A DNA stretch of 64,000 bases from Lutjanus erythropterus. Lineage: Eukaryota > Chordata > Actinopteri > Lutjaniformes > Lutjanidae. Position 1 is the stretch's first letter; each line of letters opens with the position of its first letter. Shown in pieces: positions 23,601-36,606 of the stretch. The notes under the pieces were generated by a model that ran no database searches, was not told the DNA's origin, and saw only the letters and a program-made list of their open reading frames with translations. A program made the position numbers and the translations under genes. The stretch lies in the NCBI GenBank assembly GCA_020091685.1, contig CM034611.1:12437909-12501908 (forward strand), written 5' to 3'.

Positions 23601-24847
23601 GACGATTTTCTTCCACATATTACAGTAAATATTCAACGTTTCTGCAACATTTTCTTTTAAAAAATAAATTTCTACTGACCTGTGTGCGTCCTCTTGTGAA
23701 TCTTTAGATTCTCGGATCTGGCGAACACTTTCCCACAGCCAGGGAACGGGCATGGAAACGGTTTTTCCCCGGTGTGCACTCGAATGTGATTTACAAGTTT
23801 GTACTTGGCTTTAAACGGCTTGCCTTCCCTCGGACACTCTTCCCAGAAACAAATGTGGTTCGCCTGCTCGGGTCCTCCGACGTGCTCCACCGTCACATGC
23901 GTTACGAGTTCGTGCATGGTGCTGTAAGTTTTGGAGCAAAGTTTCTTGGGCGAGTGCTCCGGCTCCAGCCACTTGCAGATGAGCTCTTGCTTTATCGGCT
24001 GCCTCATGTAGCGGAAAAAGGCACCGGCTCCGTGGTGGTGGTGGTGGTGGTGGTGAGCGCTCAGATTCATGTTCAGATTCAGCCCTCCGTAGCCGTGCAA
24101 AGGCGAGGCGGAGAACGGATCAGCCCTGGAGCTTGCCACTTGACTCAAGTGATCAGACCTAACGTACATTTCTCCAGGTAGTCCTAACCTTATTTGTCCA
24201 TTCAACGCCTGGCCACCCGGTGATCCGCTAGAAGGCTGGTCGTGATGGAGTCCGGAGAAGAGGGTATGGTTCCCAGCGTCAGGGTGGTGACCATAGTGTC
24301 CGGGATAGCTACCTGTTGTTGAGACAAACATTCCGTGGTGAGAGGCTGAACCAGCAGTCTGGTCAGTGAGCACTGGCATGGCTTGAGCTGTCAGATCTCT
24401 CCGGATGAGGAAATCCCTACCTGCGGATAGAGCCTGGGCCGTGTGAGACATAGAATAGGGCACCGATGTCGCCTGAACCGGGCCAAAAGCTCCCGTTTGA
24501 CTGGAGACCACTTCACTGTGGCCTGCCATATGATGATTGTGGTGGTGGTGATGGTGGTGGGGATAATGATGGGCTGGGCTGATTTTGAGGGCCGCGGAGT
24601 GCCCCATGTGTTCTGGCCCGAATGGACTCGGCCCCAGGCGGGGTTCCGCAGTAATCTCCCCAGGGTGCGAGTGAGCCATTGAGTGTGGATGGCTGCTGAA
24701 CCCCGGGAAGCCTGTCACGCTCTGAGGGGTATGGTGGTGATGATGGTGATGGTGGTGAGCCCCTGCCAAGTCAACTAATCTCAGCGCCGTGTTCCGTTTG
24801 GAAAACGTAGGGTCCATCACGGGGCTTCCCAATGCATCCACGCTCAT
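20596..24847 (-). CDS. zic4: Zic family member 4 (zinc-finger transcription factor)
   Basis: Two coding exons, 24847-23680 and 21035-20596, encode 535 residues. The phase-1 junction falls within a Gly of the linker after finger 3 (ACACAG|GTCAGT donor, AACAG acceptor). The start follows an in-frame TAG two codons upstream. His runs lie at residues 31-39, 97-103 and 265-272. [10 protein letters not shown] (141-150) is the Zic-Opa conserved motif. [16 protein letters not shown] precedes five C2H2 fingers at about 291-322, 333-358, 366-388, 396-418 and 426-448. Fingers 1 and 2 have the tandem CWCH2 form (CKW, CFWEEC). The tail has LSEWYVC. The protein is a nuclear DNA-binding regulator of dorsal neural and somite patterning. 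Unlike zic1 there is no intron within finger 5. zic5 was considered, but the tail and the zic1 partner favour zic4. Confidence 0.93.
21151..21772 (+). mobile_element. family E MITE split by a family F-related repeat
   Basis: Left part: CTGCCCTCTGCCTGTATTTT, TCATATTTTGCTGTAGC, GACGTCCTGGGAGTGAGACT. Right part: CTTGCTGGTGC, ACAAATCCCACTGATTC, ending CATTAA. These match the copy at 35371-35651 in order. The break holds about 330 bp (21386-21716) beginning CAGCAGGTTCAACTTAAAAA, which recurs at 63912-64000 and contains TTGATTCCACTTAAATTTGT, the reverse complement of the family F left region. Confidence 0.65.
22180..22500. promoter_or_regulatory. candidate intronic regulatory element
   Basis: This repeat-free part of zic4 intron 1 has TAATTA at 22398-22403, further AATTAC and ATTAAAG cores, and CAATCAAGG near 22456. 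Composition differs from the A-rich surroundings. Intronic enhancers are common in developmental genes. Conservation is untested. Confidence 0.25.
24032..24055 (-). repeat. zic4: pure CAC codon run in zic4
   Basis: Eight consecutive CAC codons encode the His run at residues 265-272, just before the [16 protein letters not shown] block. Because the codons are identical, the tract is prone to length change by slippage; the other His runs mix CAC and CAT. Confidence 0.9.
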
Positions 24848-25098
24848 TACTTCCTAATTTTAGAATAACTTGACAGCAGGCAAAATAATAATGATGATGA
24901 CAAATATATTTTAATCGCAATGAAAAATAAAGAAAAAAGACTTTATAAAGTTAAGTCTATCTGCAGACTACATGGAATCCCATTCGGTTGAGAGGCAGCA
25001 GCAGGACGCTTTGATACTGAATAGAGATTCATGGTAGGCGCTGCAGCCCGTGGAGCTAAACAATCACCCTGCGCTCTAATTGGTCAGAGCCCGGTGAT

Positions 25099-25106
25099 TG
25101 ACGTCA
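25099..25106. promoter_or_regulatory. palindromic CRE (TGACGTCA)
   Basis: A perfect 8-bp CREB/ATF consensus, about 250 bp upstream of the zic4 start codon and close to a CCAAT box. The match is exact; occupancy is inference. Confidence 0.55.
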
Positions 25107-25161
25107 CCGGTGACAGTTTCCAACGTGATGAAAAATGTCTTAGTGACAGCGAGCAGCCTAG

Positions 25162-25173
25162 CGCGCATGCGCA
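25162..25173. promoter_or_regulatory. NRF1-type site
   Basis: CGCGCATGCGCA fits the NRF1 consensus YGCGCAYGCGCR at all positions. Such sites are typical of CpG-rich vertebrate promoters and occur rarely by chance in AT-rich DNA like this. Confidence 0.5.
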
Positions 25174-25200
25174 GTGCCTGAGGCAACGCTTGAGAAAAAT

Positions 25201-28120
25201 AGTTGTTATGCAAAGGTTATTGTACAATAAAACTCGTAAAAAGTTGCTCCAGATATACAGTCGTCTTTCTTTTGTCGCGGCGGACAAAAGCAGCGCGGCT
25301 ATGAAACAGCAATTTCCCACTTTGATGATGCAATTACACAACAGACTGCCGTGCAACACTGTGCATATTGTCACTATAAAAGTTGTAAGGATCATAAATA
25401 ATGCAGTGATATCTTCATTTTGCCCCGCAACGTATGAAACTTAACGCGCAAATTACGCACAACTTTACGCACGTAAAAAGATCGGCGTCAGCGGGGAAAA
25501 ACTTCTCAGCTTAAACCAAAGGAAAACTCCTCGTGGGAGTTTAAAATAGTCCGCAGTGCAGTACATACCATTAATGTGCGCTTTGATAAACACCCATATT
25601 TACACATGCAGCCGTTTGCCCTTCAGCGCGCTCCGCAGTGCTGTGACTCGGTGCTCCACTCGTTGGGATCCGTGTGTGTAGGAAGTGTGAACAGGGCGAG
25701 CTGCGGCCATTGTCCCGAGGAAAAAAAATGTAATGGACGGGACCTGTTGTTATGATCCGGGGTAATTTCGCTTTAGACCCAGGACGGCAGCAGATGAGGG
25801 TCACAGGAGGTGGTGCCGCTGCAGACTTAAAGTCCAAAATAAAACGTGTGTGTACTGTAAGTATCGGTTACTACAATATTATCTTACAAAGTGTGATACT
25901 TTATCTTAATGATTCTTGTCTGCTTTATGTTTTAATGCTTAAAAGAAAGACATTAGTTACGAATCATAACAACATGCGTGTAACTTATCTAACACTCACT
26001 GCTGATTATTAATTGCAGAGACTTTGTGTTTTTAAACCAAGCAGGACTATTTAAAAAAATCTAATGTGTGGTCATTAAAATGCCGAGTAATGTTTGAATG
26101 TTACTGTACACGGACGGTGGACATTTTTCGTCTCTGACATGAATTACTGAAATTTGCACTAACTTACTTGAAAATCACAACTAGCAAATTTTGAATATTT
26201 TTTTGGCTTCGCCTCTTAATACTCTTATAATTAACAGCTATTACCTCAACACTTATGACTTCACAGTTTGAAGTTTTTTTTTGACTTATAGCTTCTTGTG
26301 TTGCAACCAAAATTATGTTCCGAGTTTGGAGTGAGCGCTTAATCTTTGTGGTTGAAGACAAAAATAAATTAAAGACGGTCACAAAGAGTGCTGACCACTT
26401 TGATGTCGAATGTAAAATGTGTTTTTGTGTCGTATTTAACTTCTGTCATTAATGAAGGTTGTAAAACTGCAACCTAAATTTAGTGTCACAGGCGCTCACT
26501 AGTATTTCACCCTCCTCACATTTTTTAAAATATTCGTTGATATGAAAATTAACTGGCTATATTATGAAATGTATGTGTTTAGGTTGACTAAAAGTGTCGT
26601 TTTCAGATATGAAGACAAAGTAATAAAATGAATATGCTGACAAACAGGACACTCGCTCACTTGGCTGATATTTATATGAGAAAAATAATTTAAAAACTAC
26701 ATCCCTCTCGCCTTTTCCCTGAATTGACTTGTCAAAATCGCTGCTGACAGCGTCATATCCAGCACGTTAGAAATGGAGTCAATATTTTGAGACATGACGG
26801 ATCCAAAAGATGTTTATTAAATGGCCTTTGCGCGTGGGGTTCATGAGGCTCACAGCTGTAGCCTTCAGAGGCATCACAGCACCAGCGTAATGCAAAACTT
26901 TGAAGTGCTATTTCTGGTCCAACTTGTGCATGCACTCACTCTTGAAGACGAGTAAGCAGGGGAGTTGTATAAGATCCCAAACAACGAGGAAAAAAAGAAA
27001 GCTGAATATTGCAGAGAGGTCTCATAAAACGCCGCTTTGGCTGCTTTTGGCTTATTGGCTTTCACTGTAAATCCTAAATAGCTCCTGGTAGCCATTTTAC
27101 ATTCTACAGTATGACTTAGGATCATGACACTAAACGGTTATTGGCCTTTTAATTAGGACGCATCGTTTACGCATAAAAGTAAAATATGTTAGACTCATTT
27201 TGAGGCACACAGAAACTTCAAATACACTTGAAAAATAAGTCTTTTCTTGGCGCACATTTCCCAATTTAGCCTTCCTTGTTGCTGAGTATATGTCCTCCAC
27301 TCTTGCACAATGATATGCCATTCTTACCGTTTTCCACCTGTTGAAAGATCCCTCCAAATTTTGCATAGCAGAACAGTGGGCTAAGTTGTAGGTCTACTTG
27401 TTAAGTTGAGAACAACAAAACCTCTTTCCCTGGTCTCTTAAGACTGAACTTGGAGAATGCCTTGTAAGAAACTAGCCTAGTAGCCAAGAAGATATTTTAA
27501 TGGTTCGCATGGCACGTCTGTGCATGTGGCTTTGAACTCTAGCAGCCGGAGGTTCCTGCAGAGAGCGCCGCAAATCCCACTTGATAACTTCGACAACCCA
27601 CAACGTTTTGCACACAGGCTATGCATCACTGGCCTGCACAAGAAAAAGAAAAAAAAGAAAGAAAGAAAAAGAATGAGCAAGTTGCACAAGCACAAGCCAA
27701 ACTGTGATGGATACATTAGGCATAGTAGTGCATCCAACTTAAACACTGGCCGATGTATTCAAGGTAACCTTTATGAACGGGGGGTGCTGCTGGAGAGCGT
27801 GATGATGTGGAAATCTAAAGCACAGATGTTGCACCGGTGTGAGCTCCAGTGGACGCAGAAACAGTGTGTTCAAGGAGCTGCAAAACACGCAGAGCAGTGC
27901 ACACAACAAAACGTGATGTGGATAAGTTGATAATAACAGGCCTTTAAAGGGAGTGATGACAGTGGGCAGACTTCATATCAAACCTCAGGGCTTCCCATGG
28001 GGTTTCCTGAAAAAGAAAAAAAAAGGACGGAATCGTGGTCTCTGCATACCTGAACCTGACCTGCGTAATGAGGGTCCAGCTTTGATTGGACGCTAGAAGT
28101 CCATAAATTAATTGTGTCAT
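25201..28120. promoter_or_regulatory. intergenic interval between zic4 and zic1
   Basis: This is the central part of the 4,673-bp space between the two start codons. It has no coding exon; the open frames at 25031-25444, 25084-25395 and 27520-27930 show no family features. It is nearly free of the MITEs that crowd the flanks, which suits shared regulatory DNA. Individual enhancers cannot be delimited from one sequence. Confidence 0.4.
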
Positions 28121-28126
28121 AATGGC

Positions 28127-28173
<47 letters not shown>

Positions 28174-28174
28174 C
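28127..28174 (+). repeat. GATA microsatellite
   Basis: A nearly pure run of GATA units. A shorter GATA run (AGATAGACAGATAGATAG) follows at 28784-28801 on the far side of a MITE, suggesting that the MITE entered or bordered an existing GATA tract. Confidence 0.9.
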
Positions 28175-28783
28175 TGCAACAGTTAATCAATTAATGAACC
28201 GATTATTACATTAATCCAACTATTTTGATAATTGATTAATCTCTTGAGGGTTTTTTTAAGAAAAAAAGTTGAAATTCTCAGATTTCAGCGTCTTAAAGGT
28301 ACATTCAGTTGTCCGAGGTGTTCATAAACGCACCAGAAAGATTCCAGGACAACGTTGTGGGTTGGTAAAGCATCCCAAGCATTGCAAAATAATGAGAAAA
28401 TGAGGACATACAGGCAGGGGGCTGCAGGGTCTCTCAGGTACAGACACCATCACACACTTCTAGTGGGTCATAAGTGATAACTGAAATGAATTATATTTAT
28501 ATGAGTATATACATTTTTTTAGGAGAATGCTGCATATTATGCCTTTAAATGAGAATATTTTCTATTTCTTCAATCTTCTATGACATTAAACCGAATGCAT
28601 TTGGTTTGTGGACATTTGAGGATGTCATCTTGGGTTATTGGGAACAATGATAGACTGATTTTTTTTTTTTGTTGTTGTTGGTGTTTTTTGTTTTTTTTTC
28701 TCTCCATTTCCAGATACTTTATAGAGCAAGCAATTAACTAGTTGAGAAAATAATGCACAAAGAAAATGTTAGGTGCGGCCCTG
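28172..28783 (-). mobile_element. family A hAT-like MITE between zic4 and zic1, split
   Basis: It starts CTGCAACAGTTAATCAATTA and ends TTAGGTGCGGCCCTG, with the interior words of family A (TATGACATTAAACCGAATGC, GGATGTCATCTTGGG). It is interrupted by a TTAA-type MITE at 28297-28544. The right end lies about 740 bp upstream of the zic1 start codon. The GATA tract on both sides makes the exact target duplication ambiguous. Confidence 0.7.
28297..28544 (-). mobile_element. family E TTAA-type MITE nested in family A
   Basis: The element runs from AGGTACATTCAGTTGTCC to CATATTATGCCT, with TTAA at both edges (28293-28296 and 28545-28548). Collapsing the two TTAA copies restores the family A order (CAGCGTC-TTAA-ATGAGAATATTTT). 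It is the reverse-orientation counterpart of 16262-16524 and 35371-35651. No coding capacity. Confidence 0.8.
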
Positions 28784-28899
28784 AGATAGACAGATAGATA
28801 GTCTGAGTGTTCAATTGCACAAAAACGTCACCAATTGCACCACCAAAGTGTTTGCTTGGTAGTCTAACCTGTCCATGTTAACAAAGACAATCTGACACA

Positions 28900-29520
28900 T
28901 TTTGCTTTATAAACAGTTAATTCAGAATGTGGCTGCAGAAACGTGCTTTGACTGTCTACAGCTCAACTTTTGTTTTGCTGTTATTCAGCCTTTTAACCAA
29001 ATTCACAGTCAGCAATCTCACAATATCTGGGATTGATGATGCAAAGAGGCCAATAGAAGTGTGGGCCCTGCACCGTGGATTGTTATTTGGTGAGTGGATG
29101 TTATTGGGGGGAAAGGGGCTCCGCCAATGAGCGCTCGGCTCGGGGCCCACATGACCGCCCCCCTCCTCTCCCATTCATCAGGGCTGGACTGTGTTGTCTT
29201 TTCAATTCATTTATCTGCAGGAATGATTGCGACTATCAGTCTAGAGCTCACCGCCTGACTGAGGAGGTGAAAGTTGCGCCACAGGAAGATAAACCGCAAA
29301 AGACAATATTGCATGTATACATGATTGTGCGTGTGCGTCGGATGAGCGGTATAGGGGAATTCCTCGCGTCTTAGAAAGTAAACAGAAAATCGGAGGATTG
29401 GAGAGTTTGCTCAGTCGAGTGAGGTCCAGGAAGAGATAGCTAGAGAGAGGGGGAGGAAGAATATCTGTGCGTGATTTGGTGATTTCTGCTCTCAGTCGTC
29501 TCGGCGAGTCTAGACTGAAG
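28900..29520 (+). promoter_or_regulatory. zic1: zic1 promoter and 5' untranslated region
   Basis: The 600 bp before the zic1 start shift to higher GC. They contain a CCAAT box at 29123-29127, a reversed one at 29103-29107 (ATTGG), and GC-rich words GGCTCGGGGCCC around 29138. A TATAAA word at 28908-28913 is isolated and may be chance. The TSS probably lies between about 29130 and 29400. An in-frame ATG at 29467 would add 18 residues, but the conserved start is 29521. Confidence 0.5.
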
Positions 29521-31638
<2,118 letters not shown>

Positions 31639-32550
31639 ATATTTTTGACAAAAAGAACGAAAGCGCAAAAGAAAGAGACTGCAGAATTTAAAGGAAAGAA
31701 AAACTGCTTGGAATCAAAGACTTTATAAAGTCAGCCAGTGAAACATGGACTGAGAAAACACACGGGAGGCCCAAACGATCAATTAAAGGCTGTCTTAATG
31801 TCAAAGAAAGAGAATGCATGGACAAAAAGGAGGCGAGGACAGCCAAGTTTAACTTTTTCTCCCCCCTCAAATATTTCTTTGAGTCTTTATTTTTACTGAG
31901 AGACTTTCTCAAAAAGCATGCGGGGCCTGAATTTTTGTACATAAGGATTTCACCAAGTTGGTAAAAAATGTAATATTTTATTTTGTAAATAGTTCTATCA
32001 CAGTTTAAGGGAATTTGTGAAAAATGTGGTCCCTAGATATATGGAAAAATGAGATGGTTTTAAGAATATTGCGATGAATAGACTTCATTGAAAAGAATGT
32101 TATAGTTGTGAACCAAATGTGAATTATTCAGTATTACTACAGTCTACACGTCGACCTAACCGACTCTTAGTATTAATGTGCTTTTGTAGCCTATTCAGTG
32201 CAACATTTTCGTCCAAGGTCCAGTTTGAGTAGCACAGTATCATTGTTGTTATTTAATGTCATGTCGATAAAAATCGTGTAGTGAAAGCCTGAAATTCCGT
32301 GTCAATCTGTTTATGTACGTGATAAATATAAAAAAATCTCTCTGTCAATTGCTTTGTCTGAAAGGAAGTATTATTACATGTAAGTAGCTCAATTTTCCAT
32401 ATTTATCCGCATGTAAAGAACCGGTAACATGTTAGAAATGATCGGTATTTATGGAGAAATGCGCTCGTATGTAAAATTTAGTTTACAAAAAAATGTTTGG
32501 ATACATTTCGTACTATATTAAAGGATTAAAAAATACAAGAATGCAATGCG
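31639..32550 (+). other. zic1: zic1 3' untranslated region (inferred)
   Basis: AT-rich, MITE-free sequence follows the TAA stop. No canonical AATAAA was seen in this stretch. ATTAAA occurs at 32517-32522 and 32525-32530, which would place cleavage near 32545 and give a UTR of about 900 nt. The end is uncertain. Confidence 0.45.
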
Positions 32551-32748
32551 TTGAGAGGTTATTGGTTTCATTTTGGGTGATTGAGGTTGATCTCAACATG
32601 GGTGCTGTGTGAAACTAATGGGTTCTTTTTACATAATAGAATATTTTGCTGCAAATAATTAGCTTTTTTCAGCATACTAATGCATTTAATACGGATTAAA
32701 GAAGGATTTAGTGTATGTTCAGTTGCACAAATATTTTTAACTCTTTAC

Positions 32749-32820
32749 TGTGTGAGTGTGTGTGACTGTGTGTGTGTGTTTGTGTGTGTGTGTGTACTTG
32801 CAAGTGTGTGTGTGTGTGTT
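32749..32820 (+). repeat. interrupted GT microsatellite
   Basis: GT repeats with a few interruptions (GACTG, TTTG, ACTTGCAA), located just beyond the presumed zic1 transcript end. Confidence 0.9.
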
Positions 32821-35370
32821 CAAAGCTAAAGGTTATGTTTTAAACTTCCCTAACAGTCAATCATCTTCTGCATCTTCTGTTTATCCAAAATTAACACCAA
32901 CACTTTGCCCTGCAGTAATTTGCAAATTAAATCGATTAATCACGCCTGTTCCTCGATGTAAAACCGGAGTAGTTTGCGTTACTTAATTGTTCGGGAATCT
33001 AATTTTCAAATCTAATTTATTTTCCGTCCTGCGTTTGTCGGATTTCATAGATTTTAAGGGGCGAGCTGCTGCACGAGGAGTCAGTGTGGCCCCCTCATTG
33101 TTCCTGCTGGCTGCAGCTTGCTTGACCGCCCCATTAGGCAGAGATCACATCAGCAGCCGCCAGTGATCATGGTTAACACTGCCAGTGTGCACGGAGCCAC
33201 GATCTGTCAGTCTGCAGCTCTGTCAAAACTGCTGCTGCTGCACACACACACACCCAAATGAAAGAAATTTTAATCTTTAAAAGAATCTGCAGCAGAGGAG
33301 GTGTGTGTGTGCGCGTCCACGTGTGTATGCGCGCGTTATACCAGCCAAAATAATAATAATAATAAAAAAAAAACATCCACGACTCTCAGCAGCATCTTTA
33401 GATGATTTGTTGAAATGTATTGAAATGTATTCATATTTTCTTTTCACGGACTATTAGATTTGGAGATAAATGAAGGATGGTAATAAAATGACTTTTTCGA
33501 CTCTATTTAACACTATCTATCCATCTGAGGTTCCAGTGCTGCTAGAGAAAAGACGCACTCTACGCCGGCTGAATTCGTTTGAGAAAAGTCACTTGGCTGC
33601 AGCTTTTATAGAAAAATCTTCACATGTAACTGGAAATATAAATAGTTTAAACTGGATGTGTTAAAAAAAAATATATATGTCACATGTGGCCTCTGGGCTG
33701 GCGCCATATTTAAATTTAAAGCTGATGCCAGTTTGACAAATTGAGATAGAAGCTAAATCCAAGCAAAAAACAGTTTATTCATCATGTGAACTTGAGGAAA
33801 CCCGTAAAATGTAAAATTTTATTTTAGAGTCCAGGCTAGTAATGATGGAAAAATACTTTCCTGGATACACTTGGAGTTTTGTTTGGATTTGTTTGCCTCA
33901 TTATGGTTCAGACTTCTTCATAGTTTATCTGCCTTTTTATTTCCCTGCACATGTTTTCACTGAAGAGAGAAACTACAACGTTTTAACCCGCAAAAAGCAG
34001 CCAGACGCTGCTCCTTTAACGCGCCAATGTGAAGCATGGACCTTGACGGTGCTGTTTAATTTCCACTTCATGCTTCTGTCGTATTACTTTCCACTGAAGC
34101 TACACACGCTGGTGTCGAAAATAAAATGCTCGTAAAGGAGAGGAGTCGACGACAGGCTGCAGCGCGTCTCCATACAGCTGATGGCGACTCCAGATCAAAT
34201 AGGAGCGCAGCAAAAACATCCACTTTAAATGTATTTACGCTCAAGTCTGGAAATGACAAACAGTCAGATATGGGGAAAGCGCAGGCGCCAGCGTCATGAA
34301 TATTTATCAGCAGCAGCACTTGTGGCCAGTAAACCGAGCCTGACGTTTGTGTTACCAAGGTAGACACTGTGCAGCTTAGCTGCGCATCAAATATCACACA
34401 GCCTTCACTTCAGCTTGTTTTTACACATTTTAAAGTCGCTTTTATTCCGCAAACAACAGGAAATCGATGCAAGCCATTATAAAATGGTAAAAGTTTCAAA
34501 TTAATACATAGCAGACTTGTTTTTAAGGCGATAATTGTTGCATTTTGTAAGTTCTGGTTCATCTTAATGACATTTTTCTGGTGAGCTTCCTCTTCAGAGA
34601 CAAACTGAACATGGTTGCCCTGTTTTAAATGTGCAGAAAAATGCAACTTTTCGGTTGGACTTTTTTTCCAGCAAGAAAGCTATAATCCCTGGTCCTTGAT
34701 GGATGAGGTGCCCATACATGTGCCAGCACTCTGATCTGCATGCCCAGCTGCCGTCACTCAATGAGAACTAAATCGATAAGTTAAACATTTGCAGTTGAGT
34801 TTAACTATTAGGTTTCTGAACAAATGATCCTACAGGAGAGGAGGGTGGTGCATGTGATGTCTATTTTTATCAGTTCCAGAGTTTAAAAACTTGAGAGGGT
34901 ACAGTATAGTTGCAAGTCATGAAATATCTTGCAGGAAAAAAAACAAAAAAACAAAAAAAACCTCTTCTACAGCCTCCATTTGCTGAGCGTAAGAGTCTCT
35001 AATACAAAAAGGTCAAATTCAAGTCAAGGCCACTTTGGTTTATTGGCATGCAGACATTTGAAAACGCCTCCAAGAAGAAACTCTGTCGTATTTGCAGCCA
35101 TAAAAAGGGTTTCATTGCCCAGACTCTGGCTAATGGAGCAATCCATCCCACACTGAACGGCTAAGTTTGCACACAACGATAATCCAGACATTGATTTCTA
35201 CAGAAAATGATTTATAATCTTCATGCATAACAAGTGAGTGGACGACATGAAGAGCGCCAGATGGGTATTTTTTTTGTTCTTTTGAGGTTTGAAAATATGA
35301 CTTCTTATTTTAAGACCAATTGCAAATACAGCAAAATTTTAAAAATATATTAACCTAAATAATTATTGAG
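32821..35370. other. gene-free interval downstream of zic1
   Basis: No exon was recognised. The sequence is largely repeat-free, which near zic1 may reflect constraint. The part around 33050-33200 is GC-richer and contains CTGCTGG and GACCGCCCCATTAG words. A short CA run lies at about 33239-33253 and TAA repeats near 33349-33363. No feature can be defended further. Confidence 0.35.
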
Positions 35371-35651
35371 TTGACAGACATGACATGCAACATTTTCCTT
35401 AAAAACAATGTATAAACTAATACAAACGTAATCCCTTTCAATCATCACTTAAGTGTATGGTGGCGGCTGTATTTGTAGAGAATCTGCCCTCTGCCTGTAT
35501 TCCTTATTTTCTCATTATTTTGCTGTGCTCGGGAAGCTTTGCCAAGTTAAAACGTCGCTATCTGACGCCCTGGGAACGAGACTTAACAATAAACTACCTT
35601 TCTGGTGCGTTTATGAACAGCTCGGACAAATCCTACTGATTCCTCCATTAA
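35371..35651 (+). mobile_element. family E MITE
   Basis: It contains CAATCATCACTTAAGTG, TCTGCCCTCTGCCTGTATTC, CTCATTATTTTGCTGTGCTC and CTTTCTGGTGCGTTTATGAA, and ends near CCATTAA. It is the least interrupted copy of the family that has a member inside zic4 intron 1. The left flank TTGA is a decayed TTAA. Confidence 0.65.
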
Positions 35652-36606
35652 ATGTGTGTACATATCCCACCATGACATCGCTTAAATTTTCGTTTAACCA
35701 TCTTAAAAATGGAATAAAAAAAAATAAAAATGACTGACACATTTTTCCCACTCATCAGAAATTATAATGCATTATTTAAACGCTTTCTTTAAATCAGTAT
35801 TATTTGCAGACAGTAGCTCTAACCTTTAGTTTGAGCTCCACATGTAAAGTCCAATGTGACCGGAGCTGCACTGGTGCAACTCTCCGTTTTATCCCCTAAA
35901 CAGGCTTCATCCATCTCTACAAAATAAAACGTCAGACTATTGCGAGCTGCGTGTAAAGACAACACAAAAAACACTATTTTCATTTCTTTCTTTCTTTTTT
36001 TTTATTGTAATTGCTGTTTTCTGCCGTCTGATGACCCTGACTGCAGCTCATATAGTTCACAGCTCTTTTTATTTAACCACATCGCTGATTGGGACATTAA
36101 TCTCCGCTTTGCCCGCGCAGTGCCGGTGCCGTGGCTTCGTTATAGTGACGCATTAGGCTCACGGTGACCCCTCGTTGCATCAGTTGTGGTCTCTGACACG
36201 CTATTAGGTTGAGACGGTGTGCAGGAGATTTGTGGAGGCGCTGACACGGTGTTGTCGCGTCCCCTTTGACGTGTTGCTAAATGAGGCCACTCCAATTAGC
36301 TCTTTGCGACAGGGTGAGACTGCTGCACACCTCCACTGAAAGGAAAGAAAATATAGTACCAGGATTTATCCAAAGAAAAGCAAAGTGAACGTCGTGATTC
36401 ACACCTGAGCTGCTCCAAAGCTGTGATTGGTTAGTTAGTGTGCAGTTTGGGTGCAAAATGTCCTGCTCAAGGGCACGCCGGCAGTGGTGGATAAATCTCA
36501 CTTATTTAACCCTTTTTGCAACCGCCATGCAACGCGACAGTTAAAGGGCCAATCTTTTTTTTTTTTTTTCCTGAAATGACATTTACTCACATGCAGTAGA
36601 CTGAAC
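35652..36606. promoter_or_regulatory. gene-free block with candidate enhancer at 36040-36310
   Basis: No exon was found. Bases 36040-36310 are repeat-free and GC-balanced, with GATTGGGACATTAATCTCCG around 36086-36105 (CCAAT-reverse and TAATC homeodomain core) and CCAATTAGC near 36294. This resembles conserved developmental enhancer DNA about 4.5 kb beyond zic1. A T17 run lies near 36554. Untested. Confidence 0.3.

Larger units (their letters stand above)
21036..23679 (-). other. zic4: zic4 intron 1
   Basis: This 2,644-bp intron has GT and AG ends on the minus strand and interrupts the linker between fingers 3 and 4. It holds a family E MITE with another repeat inside it (21151-21772), a repeat-free block with homeodomain-like sites (22180-22500) and A-rich runs at 23381-23409. 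The remainder, 22500-23600, shows no recognisable element. Confidence 0.85.
24848..25200 (-). promoter_or_regulatory. zic4: zic4 promoter region
   Basis: This region lies directly upstream of the zic4 start. The minus strand carries a CCAAT box (ATTGG on the plus strand at 25079-25083), a CRE palindrome at 25099-25106 and an NRF1-type site at 25162-25173. A TATAAA-like word lies on the minus strand at about 24949-24942. Transcription start is not defined by sequence alone; the CCAAT/CRE/NRF1 cluster suggests one near 24950-25050. Confidence 0.5.

Noticed and set aside
25031..25444. 137-residue open frame upstream of zic4
   Set aside because: It overlaps the promoter-like CRE and NRF1 sites and has no recognisable motif; chance frame in a GC-richer stretch.
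27520..27930. 136-residue open frame between the two genes
   Set aside because: A low-complexity Lys-rich stretch from an A/G tract and no family resemblance; not supported as a gene.
28127..28174. Regular GATA repeats considered as a CRISPR-like array
   Set aside because: Unit length is 4 bp with no spacers; this is a microsatellite in a vertebrate genome.
28908..28913. TATAAA as the zic1 TATA box
   Set aside because: It is about 600 bp upstream of the start codon, inside AT-rich DNA beside MITE sequence, with no supporting initiator; chance occurrence is likely.
29467..29520. Upstream in-frame ATG adding 18 residues to zic1
   Set aside because: The family-wide conserved start [10 protein letters not shown] begins at 29521. 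The added residues have no family resemblance and lie in the GC-rich leader.
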